DNA from: Cycas panzhihuaensis
Lineage: Eukaryota > Cycadophyta
Direction: 5' to 3'
Length of the DNA stretch: 64,000 nt
NCBI GenBank assembly: GCA_023213395.1
Contig: CM041465.1
Span: forward strand, 55,621,741-55,685,740
The notes below the pieces were generated by a model. That model was not told the DNA's origin. It ran no database searches and was given only the letters and a program-made list of their open reading frames with translations. How positions within the stretch are numbered: the first letter of the stretch is position 1; each line of letters opens with the position of its first letter. Of this stretch, positions 31,650 through 43,850 are shown piece after piece. Position numbers and translations under genes: made by a program.

Positions 31650-33496
31650 CATATCCTACTATCAGGCCCCACTCCCTGGGTGCCATCTCCCTGCCTATGT
31701 GATCCTCTCCTGGGACCACATGCCTCGAGGCTCCTCCCGGCCCTCCGCGAGCCGCCGCCTCACTCTCCTTATCCCTAGGTCATCTCGGTCGCCACCGCCT
31801 GGTGGGTCTCAGGTCCTACTCCGACTCGACTCGAGACCATATGTGCACAACGATCAGATCCGCCTCGATACGATCCCGCCTCCCCGAGTACCTCCTCTCG
31901 CCATCCCGAGACGCCTGTGATGAATATCACCGGGTCTCGCCTCGCTATCTCCGCCGCACTACCTTGTGCCTCAGAGTCTGGACCTGCCCTCGCAGCCTGC
32001 CCTCTCGCTGGCCATCCTCTCGGCCTCGCTGTTTCTCTCTCCGCCGCAGCTGCCCCTCGGGATGTGGCATGCCTTGGGACTCTGCAGCCCATATGTCCTC
32101 GCCTCACCAATGGGGCGAACGCCTCTCAGGCTCCCGCTTAGGCTTGTCACCGCCTCGATGGGTGGTTGCCCCTCTGCATACACCGAGGGAATATCTCCTC
32201 GCCATAGCCTCTACGCCTCCTAATCCTCGCTACCGCCAATGCAACACGCCATGTGTCACCTATATACCATGATCAAATCAAACCAAACTTATATCCGGAT
32301 GCTAAATGACTTTGGAAAAGGTTGGCTTCACTGCTAGGCCACTGATCCTCCTGGCCGCATGGCATCCTCTCCTCCCTGCTCTCCACAAACCGAGGTGCCT
32401 GCCTTCTGCACCTCCTCCGCCTGGGTCCCTCTTATGGGGTGGCCTCAGCCTCATCCCCGCGGATCCCATCACGATCCGTAGCCTCGCGCCCCAGTCATGG
32501 GTCCTCTAACCTCACCTCAAGGCCTCCCCGATGGGCCTCGCCTCCTCCCGCAACCCCGGATGGACCCTCCGCCTATCCTGCTATCCTCGGCGACCCTCCC
32601 CTGTGTCGTGGACGGCCGGGCCGCTGCTCCACTATCTCCATCATCCCCGCTATCACCGCTGCCATCTCTCGCGGCACTCCCGCCTCCGGCCACCTCGCTG
32701 CCGCTTATCCCACCTCACCATCCCGTATGGATCGCCTATATAGTCCGGGAGGGTGAGGAGGTCTAGTGATGTGGCCTCCACCGATCATCCGACATGGGCT
32801 CGCCCTCCGTCCCTCACTGTTCCGCCATCCGTGGACCATCTGGGCCCGATCCTGATAGGGTGAGGTCCTCACTGTGCCACTACCGCTAAGTGATCAAAAT
32901 ACCAACACCGTAATGTGTTATATGATAGTCCTCCTCACGGACGTCCCGATAGTGTCCAAATTGGTGACTAGGTTCGCCGCTATCGTGGTCGCCCACCATC
33001 CTCTCGCTAGCTTCGTGATCGTTGAACCGCATCCATCCATCCTCCCGAAACCTTCGATAGTTCTGCTTCTCGAGAAATCCCAATGTAATGCACAAGATGA
33101 TCATCTTCCTCACTGAGGAATCTCTGACAACAGAATCGCCCTGAGGGGTGCTCCCTCCGATCCCACCGCCAGCCTCGTGAAGAACAGAGCCGCCTCCTGT
33201 GTTGCCTCGTCGGGCAAGGCCTCGAGTCTCACCGGCCTCCCTATCGCCGAACTCCCAAGATCCGCGGGACATCCCCACAGTGACCATCACATCCCCACCG
33301 TGGTAGGTGGAACACATGCCTCCTCCGGGTCCCAATGGGACACTATATCCACCAGCAGCCCTCCGGTCCGACGTACGAGAGGTGTCTTGAGGGCCTTGAA
33401 CAGCCACACCTCCGCAAAGATGTCCCTATCCTCCCGAGTCATCATCTCCATGTAACTCAAGATAGCCATACCAATGTTCTAACAAATATTCATCAT
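31650..33496 (-). pseudogene. Element E antisense plant-mobile-domain gene
   Basis: The minus strand starts near 33496 and continues GMAILSYMEMMTREDRD, then LFKALKTP, IVSHWDPE and the decayed PMD core (33400-32880). The Pro/Gly/Ser-rich middle and the tail with AMARRYSLGV-like decayed sequence are near 32200. The intron acceptor corresponding to 5814 in A is changed (TTGGCGG). The orientation opposite to gag-pol and the position after integrase match A and H. Stops and frameshifts are frequent. Confidence 0.65.
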
Positions 33497-34640
33497 GAGG
33501 ACACTGCTCACACTAAAACACCTCAAGTCACCTCATGTCGCCTATTATTACCTCTCTCTCATATCTCTCTCTCTCGAGATTTGGGGCTCTTTTGGCCCCC
33601 CATGTCTATTTTTTCTCGCTTTCTGTTTTCAGACACGCCAAACTTAATGGCATCATTAAGTTTGGCACGGTCCCACTACGATAGTGGGGCTCAAGAATGA
33701 TCGCAAGATCACTGATTATTGCCGCAAGATTTAACAAATGACCCCCCGAAAGGGGGGGTTTTCTGCCCAAAAACCAAAAAAATTCTTCTGGTGGACCCCG
33801 TGGGGCCCACCGGGACCAGGGCTCCCTAATGCCTAGGTCCCCGCCTCTTTCTAGGTCTGATTCGAATCCCGAGAAGCCTTCTGTTGCCCATAAGGGGCAC
33901 TAAGACTATGCAAAAATTATTACAAAAACCACGAACTTTGAACTTCGATTTGGGTCAGGTTTAGTGATTTCCACCACCGATCCGTCTCGCTATCGCCATG
34001 TCGCCCTGGCCTGGCCGTGGCTTATCCCCACTCTCCGATCCGACGGTCCGATCTCTCTCTGTGTGCCTCCAAAGTTGGGTGGCGCTCCACTGCGTAAGGA
34101 AATGGCTCTGGTTTCGTACGAGAGCTGGTGAAAATGAATCCATTTTCCTGTCGATTTCCTTATATAAGCGGGGCCAACCCGCACTTCCTCCTTTTTAGTC
34201 TCACGCCCGTTGGGACCGCCTCATTGCCTCGACATTTTGCCTTCCGCCCTCGTTATCAATTGCGCTTATATTGATGCCCTTTTGCCCTCCCCGCAAGGGC
34301 ATTTATGGTGCATCATCATCGCGCTAGGGCCCTTCGCATCGCTTTGTGCGCTACTCCTGCTCGCCCGAGTTTATACTGCTTGGCTCACGCCTCGGCTCAT
34401 TTCCAGCCCTCGCCTTGAGTCCCCAAAGGAATGCCCCCCCACTCGGGGGCATGTTTCGCTTTCTAAGGCGACCTTTTGGCGCTCCAAGGGGCTTTTTCCC
34501 TTCCGACCACTCTCACGGTGATCTGATTGTTCCTCGCCCGGGTTACCTCATTGTTAGGTCCTCCTACCCTTCATGGCCATTTTCTGCTTGCTTATTGAGC
34601 GTTGCTTTCATCACCCATCGATTGCTTGGATTTTGTGTCG
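33497..34640 (+). promoter_or_regulatory. Divergent promoter-like region of element E
   Basis: It shares with A, C and H the CCCCCGAAAGGGGGGG block (33740), the TGGACCCCGTGGGGCCCACCGGGACCAGG block (33790-33820), CCTAGGTCCCCGCCTC, GAGAGCTGGTGAAAATGAAT and the TATA box TATATAAGCG at 34161-34170. The AAGATCGC palindrome is decayed into GATCGCAAGATCACTG...GCAAGATT (33695-33732). Confidence 0.55.
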
Positions 34641-35045
34641 CTGTCCGCTTCACATCTTTACTGGCGGCTGGCCGCAATCTTGGACCTTCTATCACTGCAT
34701 GGATCCTCCGCACTCTTCTAGACATGATCTCCTCCTCGGGATCTTCCTCCCAGGCTACCAACAACGGCCGAGTATGCACTGCTATCAAGCCCTCACCGAT
34801 GCTCTCCGCTTCCATCACTGACCCATTGTTTTCTCGTGTGACTCTCAAGTTGTGGTGTCTCATCTCACCCAAGCTTACCAGTGCGATGCCCTCACTGAGG
34901 ACTCTTGCTCGCGCCAGATCCCTCCCGGCCCGCTTTTCTTCTGTTGATATCCAAAGATATTCCTGCCCTAAACGCCGAGGTAGATAGCCTCGCTCGCCTC
35001 ATCCTCGAGCGCCGCCTCCCTTCTTGTTGACTGCCCCGAGGTTTG
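34640..35045 (+). pseudogene. Element E second RNase H, heavily decayed
   Basis: Recognised by nucleotide alignment with A, C and F: the TGGACCTTC...GCATGGATCCT stretch (34680-34715), ...GACTCTCAAGTTGTGGTGTCTCATCTCACCC (34840-34870), and AACGCCGAGGTAGATAGCCTCG (34972-34995), where the last acidic motif AEADSL has become AEVDSL-like. The start with TDGG is lost. It cannot encode an enzyme. Confidence 0.7.
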
Positions 35046-35413
35046 CCTCGCCTTCCCGCCCAAGCCCTGTGTCGTCTGTCACTTTGCTTCGCGATCCGTT
35101 CGCACCTCCGAAACCGGGTTCCTAATGAGGTAAAACTATGGTATCCATTATTTGTTCTTTATTTAGCTATGCATGTTCCTTTGCATCCTTTGTGGTGGGG
35201 GCAGCCCCTCACCGCTCCCATTCTTCCACGATTTGTGTGGCCCATAGCAGCCCTATGTTGTCTCCACCGCTGTGATCCACGTCCCACGACACTCGCGGCA
35301 CCCTTGCCATCGTTATGATCTTGATTGATATATCTATATACACATGTGCTACCGACAGTATTGCAAGATTCGCCATCGCACTGTGCCCGAGTGAGGCTCA
35401 CGCCAAAGGCAAA

Positions 35414-37913
35414 GTTTCTCGGCTTCCGGAATGGATACTAATCACCGACTGTAAGTGGTGTATGTCTCTCGCATTATCATCGTTTTCTTTTACTGGATGT
35501 TTGCTTGCATATCTATATGTGTATGACTTTGTGGGCAACCTTGTCGTCGTCCACACCTATGCTAGCCTATGACGACTATAGCAGGGGCACACTCCAAAGA
35601 AGTGTGGCACCGGTGACCGTGACATTTCTCGCATCCGCCTCCTCGCTCCAGGATCCACTAGGTTCGCGCCACCTCCGCCGGTGTGATGACTCATCATCCT
35701 TTGGACAACTTGCCACCCCACTCGAGCCCTATTTTTACTCCTTTGGACCCATTTTGTTGGCTTGTTTGCTCCCGGGTAGGTGTTTTAGCTTTCTATTAGC
35801 CTTTTCACATATGCCCTCACTAGACCGGGTGGGCCCTATTTTTGGCTATAGGTGCGATCGCGATTTTTCGCAGATCGCCGGAATATCCGCAGATCACAAA
35901 TTCTGGCCAGACGACCGCCTCTGTCATTTTGTATCCATCGTGGCAATTTCGATTTATCATGAACCGCCACGTGGCTCGTGACTTTATTTCTCTTCCACCG
36001 TGCCCTAATCGCACGGCTTAGGGTTTTGCTTGAGTACTTAAGCCCTTTTGGCTCATTTTCAAGGATCTTTTGGCTCACTTTTGGAATTGCTCTCAAGGAA
36101 ACACTCTCCGCCTCGCTCTTCTCTATTGTTCACAAGAATCGACCTGCACCCTTCATACAAAGGCCCATCTCTCCTTTGGTGTGGCTGAGACATTCTCCCA
36201 GCCCCTCAAACGCCTTGGAGAGGGCTCCTTTGAAGTGGTTTCCACCGATCTTCGCCTGTGCCCATAAGCGCCTAAGTGTGTGTGTTTCCCATCACGCCTC
36301 CGGTGGCCTCAAACCCGCTTCTACCTCGATCGTTGATTTATCACCCTCTCACGCTTTGGCTGAGGCAAATCCCTTGCCTCTTCTTTTCAGGTATTCCTTG
36401 TTTTATGCTTGTTCTCTTGTGATATTTATGCTTCAGCCCGTCTGTTCTTGCTTGTTGCTTGAGAGTTGGTTTTCCTCCCTTTGGGGGGCTGTTATACCAC
36501 TCTCCCTGTGCTTCTTGCCTGCATTTGCTGTCCAAGGCAGCGGCGTTGAGGGGTTGCATAGGTTTTGGAGAGGAGCTGGGTGGATTCTGTACCACCTTCC
36601 ATGCTCCCTAGGTGGCTCTTAGCCCCCCAAAACCTCCCTCTCGCCTGCGGCCGCCCTTGGCTTGCAAATAAGGGTTTGAAAGCTCCTTTGGTTGCTCAAA
36701 CCGGCCACAAGTTGCACTGATTTGGGGCCTTTGCTCTGGTTTGGGCCTCAGTCATAAGTCCCAACCGGTTTCTTTGCTTCCACCTTTCTTCCCGGGTCAC
36801 CCGGCTTGCTCCTCATAGCATCCCTGTCATTGGGTACCCTTGGGCCTCTCTTTGCCTCCTTTGTCGCCATTTTCCAGCCCTTGCTCTTGACTTTCTCCTC
36901 ACGCCCGTGGCTCTCGGAGGAGGTTTGGGCATCATTCATGGAGGTAGGCTACTCCGAGGCTTACCCAATCATTTACTTTCACTTTGGTCACTTTCTTTCG
37001 ATACTTTCATTGTTGGATTAGCACTAACGCATGTATATTCAGATTCTCGTTTATGTTATTTAGGCATATATTGTTAGAGTTTTTGTGTTGCATGTTAGTG
37101 CTCTTCCTTCGGGAAGAGGAAGAGACTGCTATTGCTTGCAGGTACTTGGGAAGCGTGGAGTGCATCGCCTGTAATGAAGCACGTAAGCACCTTCGTGCGT
37201 TATGTTTTCATGCTACTTCATTTACTAGTTGGTGCTTCCTTTCTTTCTTGGCTTTGCATTTGATTTTCCGGGGAAGGTAAGGAAGCCTCCTCTTCGTTTG
37301 GCGCAACATCTCGTGATCCCAGACGCTGCGGAGGCTGGGTGCTCCTCAGAAGGCTACTTGCCTCGCACGCCTCGCTCCAGTGCACGCTTGCTCTCCTCCG
37401 CTACCCTTTCTTTTCCTTTTATTTCTCTTGTAGTAATTAGTACATTGAAGGATAAAAAGGGAAAATTGGTTTGGTACTTGTTTACGATTCGTTTGTCTTG
37501 TTTCATGCATCTTTATCATTTGTAGGAAAGATTGTAGGAGTCCCCCCTTACCTTACCTTTCCTTCTCTCTCCTTAACCACACGAGTGCCTTGCTTCCTGC
37601 ATCACTTGTGTACCCGATTAGGTTGTGTAGGCTTGCTCTTGGCCTGTCTCTATTAGGTCTTCTCTTCCCCCCTTCTGGCCACCCAAGGGTGGGAGGGTCC
37701 TATTCCTGTGTCAACCTGTGTTTGCCCTACGCACCTTCACCCCTTATTCAAAGCGGTGAGGGGTCACCCGATAGTAGCCATACTCCATTGCAGATCCCAA
37801 ACTCACGCCTCCCAAGACGGGCGCCTCGTGGTAGTTACCCATCTTTTAGGTCCCACCTTCTATCATTCCACCACTCACTCTCCCTTACACCTATCGCTTA
37901 GGTAGTTATCCCA
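35414..37913 (+). repeat. 3' LTR of element E
   Basis: It starts near AGTTTCTCGGC (TG of the family start decayed) and ends at about ATCCCA, roughly 2500 bases, after which element F sequence begins (37914 on). It is more diverged than the other LTRs. The conserved hairpin zone contains a clean GCCACGTGGC palindrome (about 35965), a G-box core CACGTG. Splice-like GGGGAAG|GTAAGG is near 37276. The ends are less certain than in A, C, F and H. Confidence 0.7.
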
Positions 37914-38196
37914 GAGTGTGCTGCCTAGGCTCATTTTCGTAGCCCTTTTTTACTCTTGGGGTCCCCAAAGGAAGTGCTCTCCCGTCTGGGGGTATGTTTT
38001 GCTTCCTAAAGCAACCTTTGGCGCTCAAGGGCATCTTTTCTACACCTACTCTCCAAAGGCCGATTGTTCACTCTCGTTTTTGGGTAACCTCATTGCTAGG
38101 TCCTCCTACCCTTCTTGGCCACCTTTTTCCTACTATTCGAGTATTTTTTTTTACTTTTATTGCTATTTATTTGCTTCCAGAGCTTAGTATTCAGGC

Positions 38197-38615
38197 ATGT
38201 CCCTTCTCGTTTTTGTCGATGGTGGAAGTCACAGCAACCTCAGACCTTCCGCCGCTATGTGGATTCTTCACAGCCCCACCGGACATGATTTCTTATATTC
38301 CAAGGTCTTTCTTCTTGAGGCAACCAATAACGAAGCTGAGTACATAGCCGTTATTGAAGCCCTTACCGATGCTCTCCATTTCCATCGCAGGTCCATCATG
38401 TTGTTTTATGATTCTCAGGTCATGGTGTCCCATCTCACCCAGGTCTACTAGGTGCGATGCCCTCACTTGAGAATCCTCGCTCACCGCTGTGTCTCTTCTA
38501 GCTTGTTTCTCATCAATGGATATTTAGCATATCCCTAGGCACCTCAATGTTGAGGCTGACAGTCTCGTTCACCTCATCCTTGAGTGTCGCCTCCCTCTTC
38601 TAGATAATCACCTCG
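38197..38615 (+). pseudogene. Element F second (RVT_3-type) RNase H
   Basis: ATG at 38197, open to 38451: MSLLVFVDGGSHSN (first Asp), ATNNEAEYIAVIEALTDAL (Glu), MLFYDSQVMVSHLTQVY (Asp). A TAG replaces the Gln that follows QVY in C. Beyond it, LNVEADSLVHLIL keeps the last Asp (near 38550). Thus all four acidic residues are present and one nonsense change plus small indels break it. As in A, C and H, a TAG lies four codons before the ATG. Confidence 0.88.
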
Positions 38616-38873
38616 AGGCTTGCCTCGGTCACCTGCGCCTAAGTCTTTGGTTGCTGTTAGTTAGATGTGCTTGCTCTATTTGCTAGATGCCCTCCTACTT
38701 CACATTGCACTTCGGCAATGGGGGCATCCCCTTTTCCTTGATTATTTCATTTACAGGTCGATGTTTAGATGACGCGTAGGCAACCCCTACGTTGTCCTCA
38801 TCTCTGTCTCCCTTGTCCACGCATTCTGCCATGACACTCGCCTATGCCCTTGGTCCATGTGTCGCTTTATCGC

Positions 38874-38876
<3 letters not shown>

Positions 38877-38958
<82 letters not shown>
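38877..38958. repeat. TA microsatellite of element F
   Basis: A pure TA tract of 82 bases, about 80 bases before the LTR and at the same element position as in C and H. Confidence 0.95.
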
Positions 38959-38961
<3 letters not shown>

Positions 38962-39037
38962 GTGCTACTCATATCTTTGATTGTCAAGATTCGCCATCAC
39001 GCTACGCCCAAGTAGTGAGGCTCACCGCCATAAGGCG

Positions 39038-41588
39038 TGTTTCCCACCATCGAATAGACTCGAGACACATCGACGCAGGTTTGTTTAGGTATACTTTCTT
39101 ACCTTTTCTTGCCCATGCTTGATTGAGGTTATTTAGAGTAGGTTGCTTGACATATGCCTGCCTACATGCATTACTTTTCTACTTGCTCATAATGCATGTA
39201 CTTACGGCACACCATCAGCCTATGACGACTCACATTAGGGGCATTCCTCAGCGAATGCTACACCCCGTATGGTGCACAGCCACCCATGTTGTCTCCACGG
39301 CCTCGGATGTTTCAACATCCTGCTTACTCTGCTACAACATGTTGCTTACGTTGTAGTCCTTCCTGAGCTTGATTTAATCCTTAGTTAGGACTCTTTTCAT
39401 TATTTTGGGTACCTGCCCATTACCTGGGCATTCCCCCAGTTGATCCAGCTTATGTTTAGCCTTGGTTTTTACCCTAAAACCTGATGTTTCTGCTTATTTT
39501 TCTCTTTTTTGTTTCCACTTAATACCATCAGAACTTAGTGGTACCGCTAGCCTTTACTACTTGCATCAAGATAGTTTACATCAAGACGACTGTTTGAAAT
39601 TTAAAAAAAGAGAACCACGCGATAGTTTCTATTTTTTTTGCGGAACTGCCCCGTGGCATTGATTGATTCGAGTCGAACTGACATCCCCAACATTTACCTG
39701 TTGTAAATAGGGGGATAAAGAGGATTTTGCTCCCCATTTTTCAGATCGTTTGGCCATTTTTTAAATCTTTTGGGAAAATTTCTGACTTTTCAACAAAAAA
39801 ATACACAGAGAAAGACAACCCACATGCACAGCAACTAGACAAAGGAGAAAATGATTGCTACCAGCTAAACTTATAGGGCCATTGCTGCCCCCTACAGCTC
39901 TCCACATCAAGCCTCATCCCTCTTTGCAGGTGCTCAAGGTTCTAAAGGATATTTTCACCCAAAAGCTTCCCCAAAAGAGCCAACTTCCAAGGCTCCAAGT
40001 TTGCAAGGAGTTTTCCTTATTTTCACTCTTGCAAGAACCTCTCATGATCAGTCCTCATACGTTGGTTATTACTGTTATTTCCTAGTAGTAAAGTTCATGC
40101 TTGATCTTCTTCCTACAAGGTACTTCTTGTTTCTAATTGCAATTCATTTTGTTCCTATTTCTTTTGTCTGTTAATTAATGAGATCCTAGTTAGCTAGTTT
40201 TCCTCATAGTGTTGCACTAGATTAGTAATACCCTCCTATTGTTTCTTTGAGGCCTCCCTATTTTTCCTTAAACCATCTCTTTTACCCCTTCCTTAGTTAG
40301 CCGGTGCAAAGGAGTAACATACGAGGATTTGAGGGAGGTAGGCAGGGTTCCGTCCCCCATTGATGTCCTTCTCCCCAAGGGTTCCGTCCCTTGTCCTTTT
40401 TCCCTTTGCCATCAGCTTTAGGAACCTGCTAAGGGAGTTTAGGGAATTTAGTTGGGGTGTTCAAGTTAACATAAGCAACCCATCACTACGTCATTGCCAG
40501 AAGTCTCACCTGTTGGTGTTGGGCCCTACCTAAGCCCCAGTTTTTTTTCTGTTATTCTTTTCTTTGTTACGGTTTGTTGCCTCACTACTTAGTTGCCAAT
40601 TAGTTTCTCCTTCCCAAGTTCTGTGGAGGTCTCTCGTAGGTGAGTTAGCCATCCCGAGGCTATACTCCTTTCCCTTTCGAGTGTCTTCATGGTGTATGGT
40701 AGTGAGAGTATTTCTTGCATATTGCTATTTCATTTGGTTATATTTCGATGCTTAGCATAGATCTTAGTCCCATTTGATTTTAGTATATATTTTTTGGTAT
40801 ATCTCGTGGCCTCTCTTCTGAGAGGAAGGTGTTCTTCTCACCCATTTGCAGGACTGTGCATTGGTGAAGCGACACGTGGGACGAACCCGCTGGTGTTAGT
40901 TCCCCACGTAGTGCATTTCTTTTTTGGTTTCAAACTTTTCATTTCTTTCCATTTATTTGCTTTTGCATGCTTAAGGGGAGGTAAGTAAACCCCTCTTCTA
41001 TTGCTTCCGGCAACTATTGCAGATCGACATCGCATGCATGACGAATGGAGTAGAAAGGGGTGGGACTTAGAGAGACGAGCTGCACTCCATTCAGGCGCCA
41101 GGTCTAGGTATTCCCCTTGTTTCCCATGTATCCCCTTTTACATTACTACCTTTCATGCATTTGCCTCTGTAGTTAGGAAATTGTAAAAGACTATAAGGGA
41201 AAAAGGAAAAGTGCATTTATTTTTACATTATTTCTTGCTTTAGCTAGCGTAGTTAGCTTGCTCGCATTGTATTCGAGTTGCCCTCATTGCGCCCTTTCTT
41301 ACATTTGCCTGCACATTAGTTAGTTGCCCTTCCATTCATTGCCTTCTCATTGCCTTGAGAAGACGCAACGCGTAAGGCATTCTCTCTCCTTCCTGGCCAT
41401 CCGAAGGGTAGGAAGGCCTTGCTTTGCATGGCTACCTGGAAGCAACTAGGCACCTTGCAGTCCCGAATCCATGCTCCGGCGCACGGACACCTTGCGAGGT
41501 GAGGTCCTCGCTGCCTAGCTTAGTTAGCATAGCATACTCTTATATCCTTTTGCTAAACGTTGGACACTGCCCCATAGTGAGTGTTTCA
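39038..41588 (+). repeat. 3' LTR of element F
   Basis: It begins TGTTTCCCACC after the PPT-like ATAAGGCG and ends GTGTTTCA, 2551 bases. The hairpin is at 39615-39657. The ATTTACCTGTTGTAAAT-type palindrome with GGGGGATAAAG is at about 39697-39720. Splice-like sites are CCCATTTGCAG|GAC (40853) and GGGGAG|GTAAGTAAACC (40981). This LTR closely resembles that of C. Confidence 0.9.
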
Positions 41589-42165
41589 TCAATTTTAAAG
41601 GAAAATTTGAAGTAGTTTGATCATATGAAAGAAGGAAAGCCATTTTGAGGTAGGAACTCATTAATAGGCAAGAAATTATAAAAAGTGTTACTAATATTGC
41701 TCTTGTTTGATTTCATTCCTTTTATTGCTTTCATATTTTAAATAGAAATCTGAATAAATGAACAATATATCTTTGATGTAATCAGATCATATGAGATTCA
41801 AGGATCCTTTGGTGTCTAAAAGACTCCATTTATGATAGAATCTCTCTATTCTTTAGTTTATTGCTTGTTTATGAATGATGACTTGGTTATGATTGATTAT
41901 GTGTAACTTTATATTCTGAATATCATTCATTACAGTAGAAGTGAATATTTAAAATCTCTCTTTCTATCTTAGAAGCATTCTCTAAAAAGAAGATAGTATG
42001 TAATTAGAATGAAAGTTCCATATAAATATTTCATATCATTGAACTTCTTAGTAATTTGCATACATAGTTACATGTGATGTTAGTTGCATTTCACACTAGT
42101 TTCGTACTCATCGAAAAGTGTCTATTGCATCTAAAGGAAATAGTTTCATATTCTCTCTTAGTGTG

Positions 42166-42168
<3 letters not shown>

Positions 42169-42259
<91 letters not shown>
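42169..42259. repeat. TA microsatellite in relic G
   Basis: A pure TA tract of 91 bases in AT-rich DNA, followed by TGTGTGC. Unlike the tracts in C, F and H it is not at a position shared with other elements. Confidence 0.95.
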
Positions 42260-42264
<5 letters not shown>

Positions 42265-42749
42265 CTAGTTTTCTTATTTGTGTATTGAAAAAAAGGTGGA
42301 TAGATCTTATAATTTCATTGATTGTTATTATGTTTTTATTTTATTTAACAAAAAAAAAAAAATGAAAAAGAAGAGAAAAACCTTTCCATCACTTAGCCTT
42401 TCTCCTTCATTTTAGTGAAACTCAAAAAGTTGAAAGAATATGAAGAAAGGAGTCCCTAAGAAGTACATGAGAGACATTGTTAGCGTAATCCCAAACTTAG
42501 AACTCCTCTATCCAATTATGTACACTAGTAGATTCAATCACCCTGTTACATCCTATCCTTTCATTACTTTATTCATTCATACCTTTATTAAATGACACAA
42601 TCAAGTGTAGACTCCTTCTTAGGAGTTGGAAAAGGTGGTTCCTTTAGTTCTCTTAGGCTTCTTATCTCTTAGTTTAAACTTGAAATAAAGGAAACATACT
42701 GTTAGTTATGAGATATTTAGTTTAAGTCCAACCAAAGCATGCTAAGAGA

Positions 42750-43850
42750 TAATTCTTTTTTACTTCACAATGTATTACAAGCTATTATGATATATTTTTA
42801 TTACAAATTTATTACCTAATAGATATTAATGCCATTTTATCAAGGCATATATAATGTCCAATATTTCTTCATCATAAGTAGATTTGATTGTTCCCTATTA
42901 TTTAATTTCCTACTTTTAAATGAAATTAACTTCCCTTCCTATATTTATATTACCTTAATCCTTGTCCTTAAAGTATCACACTTTATGGTTATAACCTTAT
43001 AGAAATTTGGTAAAGCCAATACAAGTAGACATGTCATAGCTTATTTGAATTACTAGAAGTGGGTTGTTACTTCTTCATCCCATTAGAAGAAAACTATTTT
43101 TGAAAGGTATGTTAAGGTAGAGGATTTTTTTAAATAATTCTTAATACAATGTTAATAGTATTCTGTCAATCCTATAAAACCCCTAAGCTTGGTGATATTT
43201 TTAGGTGTGGCCATTCTTGGATGGCTTTGTACTCCCTTGGATTAGCTTTAACCCCTTCTTTAGAGATAAGTGTCCCAAATATTCTATTTTCTTTTACTAA
43301 AGAAACACTTTGACCTTTTAGCAAAAATATTTTATTTTTTTTAAATATTTAATACTTGGTCTATATGGTTTCTATATTACTTCTAATTTTTACTAAATAT
43401 TAATATATCATGAAAAATAACAAAATAAATTTCTATACAAAAGGATTAAGGATCTCATTTATAGTAACTTAGAATGCATCTAGTTTATTGATAATACCAA
43501 AAGGAATTACTTTAAATTCATAATGGTTATGGTGTGTGTCAGAGCACGTCTTTTGTATATCTTCAAGTTTGATTTAAATTTGATAGTACCCTAATCTTAG
43601 ATCTAATTTTAAGAAATACTCAACTCCTTATAGCTCATCTTATAACTCATAAATTATTGATACAAGAAATTTATTTTTTATTATGACTTTGATTAATGCT
43701 TATTAATCTGAATATATATAATAAGATCCATCATTTTTCCTAGCCAAGGTTATAAGAGATATAAATAAACTCTTCTTAGAAACTATTGCCCCTAGATCTT
43801 GTAGTTACTACATAATTTTTTTTATTTTATTCTAATAGTAATGTGGATGT
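42750..43850 (-). pseudogene. Relic G reverse transcriptase and RNase H
   Basis: On the minus strand, from 43850: HYY then IKKI, LGAIVSKKSLFISLI, RKNDGSYYIYSD (43750-43690), HYEFKVIPFGIINKLDAF (near 43520), then the catalytic box FFHDILIFS (near 43405), where the first Asp of the usual FFDD is His. After it come LISKEG and a WP.PKNI-like finger region (43240-43200). RNase H remnants with EGKLISFKSRKLNNREQ and YALIKW are at 42930-42800. Dozens of stops show that it is old. Confidence 0.82.
43846..43850. repeat. Left target site duplication of element H
   Basis: GATGT, matching GATGC at 60466-60470 except for one transition. With one copy removed, the RT reading frame of relic G runs through the site (…YRHP then HYY…), as expected for an insertion there. 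Confidence 0.85.

Larger units (their letters stand above)
27037..37913 (+). mobile_element. Element E: Tat-type element with RT-integrase deletion
   Basis: The order is gag (27037-28800), linker and protease (28900-29870), spacer, the first codons of RT (about 30650-30880), then directly the C-terminal end of integrase (30890-31070). The RT core, RNase H and most of integrase, about 2.4 kb in A, are absent. The antisense gene, divergent promoter, decayed second RNase H and a 3' LTR (35414-37913) follow. E is a more diverged subfamily and is inserted into F. Confidence 0.85.
37914..41588 (+). mobile_element. Element F: 3' end of a Tat-type element
   Basis: It starts in the leader of the second RNase H gene (counterpart of A 8000) because E is inserted there. 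The RNase H gene, TA microsatellite, PPT and 3' LTR follow, ending TGTTTCA at 41588. To the right is AT-rich DNA of relic G. F is close to C in sequence. Confidence 0.87.
41589..43850 (-). mobile_element. Relic G (left half): old chromovirus-like Ty3/gypsy element
   Basis: AT-rich DNA. On the minus strand it carries decayed RT and RNase H, continuing exactly the reading that is broken off at 60470. The part from about 42700 down to 41589, where integrase is expected, is too decayed for me to read, apart from a TA tract. Element H splits G, and F ends at its left border. Confidence 0.8.

Noticed and set aside
36341-37905. Several hydrophobic 60-100 codon frames in the E LTR
   Set aside because: T-rich DNA gives Leu/Phe-rich frames by chance; they are not conserved in the other LTRs.
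38877-38958. Regular short-period repeat that could suggest an array such as CRISPR or a satellite
   Set aside because: It is a pure TA microsatellite without spacers; CRISPR is also not expected in plant DNA.
41589-42750. Possible host intergenic DNA or host gene exon
   Set aside because: It lies where integrase of relic G is expected and has no intact frame; I cannot prove integrase there, but nothing points to a host gene.
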